DNA from: UBA7359 sp038142205
GTDB lineage: Bacteria > Pseudomonadota > Gammaproteobacteria > Eutrophobiales > Eutrophobiaceae
Assembly (NCBI GenBank): GCA_038142205.1
Contig: JAYQJO010000001.1
Coordinates: 2,542,001 to 2,606,000 of the forward strand
DNA length: 64,000 bases
Direction of reading: 5' to 3'
Below, in pieces: positions 63,881 through 64,000 of the stretch. The position numbers and the translations under genes were made by a program. The first letter of the stretch is position 1. Each line of letters opens with the position of its first letter. Under the pieces are notes generated by a model. It was not told the origin of the DNA and searched no databases. It saw only the letters and a program-made list of their open reading frames with translations.

Positions 63881-64000
63881 TTGAGACAGATAACATTGAC
63901 CGTTTCCGAGACTGCACACTGGTATGCGCTGATAGGTAGAGCAGAGCATGTTGCCTGTCATTTATTGCCGCAGGGGGTTGAAGACTATTTAGTTCGACTT
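63881..64000 (+). CDS. start of an unknown gene (cut by window edge)
   Basis: From TTG 63881 the frame stays open to the window end: LRQITLTVSETAHWYALIGR then AEHVACHLLPQGVEDYLVRL. The TATAAT at 63874..63879 is immediately upstream, which would not fit a normal leader; a further TTG at 63896 is an alternative start. The pattern resembles an uncharacterised conserved gammaproteobacterial family, unproven. The 140 bases between glyQ and it hold nothing else. Confidence 0.45.
   Translation, partial: MRQITLTVSETAHWYALIGRAEHVACHLLPQGVEDYLVRL

Overview
The window reads as chromosomal DNA of an AT-rich gammaproteobacterium. The evidence is the gene content and local order: parts of the rpsU-dnaG-rpoD block, tsaD/plsY/folB/folK, cysD-cysN, groESL under a CIRCE element, trxA/rho/rhlB, lptM-lysA, DUF4124-ntrB-ntrC, glyQ-glyS-gmhB-plsC. 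I cannot name the genus. Nearly everything is housekeeping. I saw no tRNA, rRNA, insertion sequence, integrase, prophage block or CRISPR array.

Layout. 1-6 kb (minus strand): rpoD N-terminus (cut by the window edge), dnaG, a DUF4864 protein, an ArsA-type ATPase coupled to a small CC-ending protein, yqeY and rpsU. The ArsA pair and DUF4864 separate rpsU/yqeY from dnaG/rpoD. 6-14 kb: tsaD, plsY, folate genes (folB, folK, folM), an SGNH hydrolase, a MidA-like methyltransferase, two lipoproteins, uppP. 14-20 kb: cca, slt, a TauE/SafE carrier, yjbQ, DUF427, a two-helix K+-type channel and a broken small membrane gene. 20-28 kb: a uracil-DNA glycosylase-like protein, a YHS/AhpD-like operon divergent from a TetR gene with three palindromic operators, hemH, a cupin with an in-frame stop, a peroxiredoxin behind two tiny membrane genes, and a PspA plus polytopic membrane protein operon. 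28-36 kb: htpX, the YbbA/YbbP exporter divergent from tesA, a Nudix gene, cysN-cysD. 36-45 kb: groESL, an unrecognised two-gene set, rho, trxA, rhlB, an esterase, lptM-lysA. 45-53 kb: a nitrogen region (type II glutamine synthetase with a sigma-54 promoter and NtrC-type sites, a Ser/Thr kinase, two DUF4124 proteins, ntrBC). 53-64 kb: hemB, a sterol-desaturase-family protein, an ArsM-like methyltransferase, a Nudix gene, folD, two small membrane proteins, plsC, gmhB, glyS, glyQ and the start of an unknown gene.

The clearest regulatory logic is in the nitrogen region: two identical 25-bp repeats carrying GCAC-N7-GTGC lie upstream of a GG-N10-GC promoter of glutamine synthetase, and a third such site lies at the start of ntrB. 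The second is the TetR/AhpD/YHS module with its operators. The third is sigma-70 plus CIRCE control of groESL.

Quality caveat. At least ten genes, including glyS, folK and cysN, are split by single-base indels, often in A/T or C runs, and two more carry single in-frame stops. Broken essential genes point first to sequencing error; genuine decay or slippage remains possible. I annotated each as one gene with the break located.
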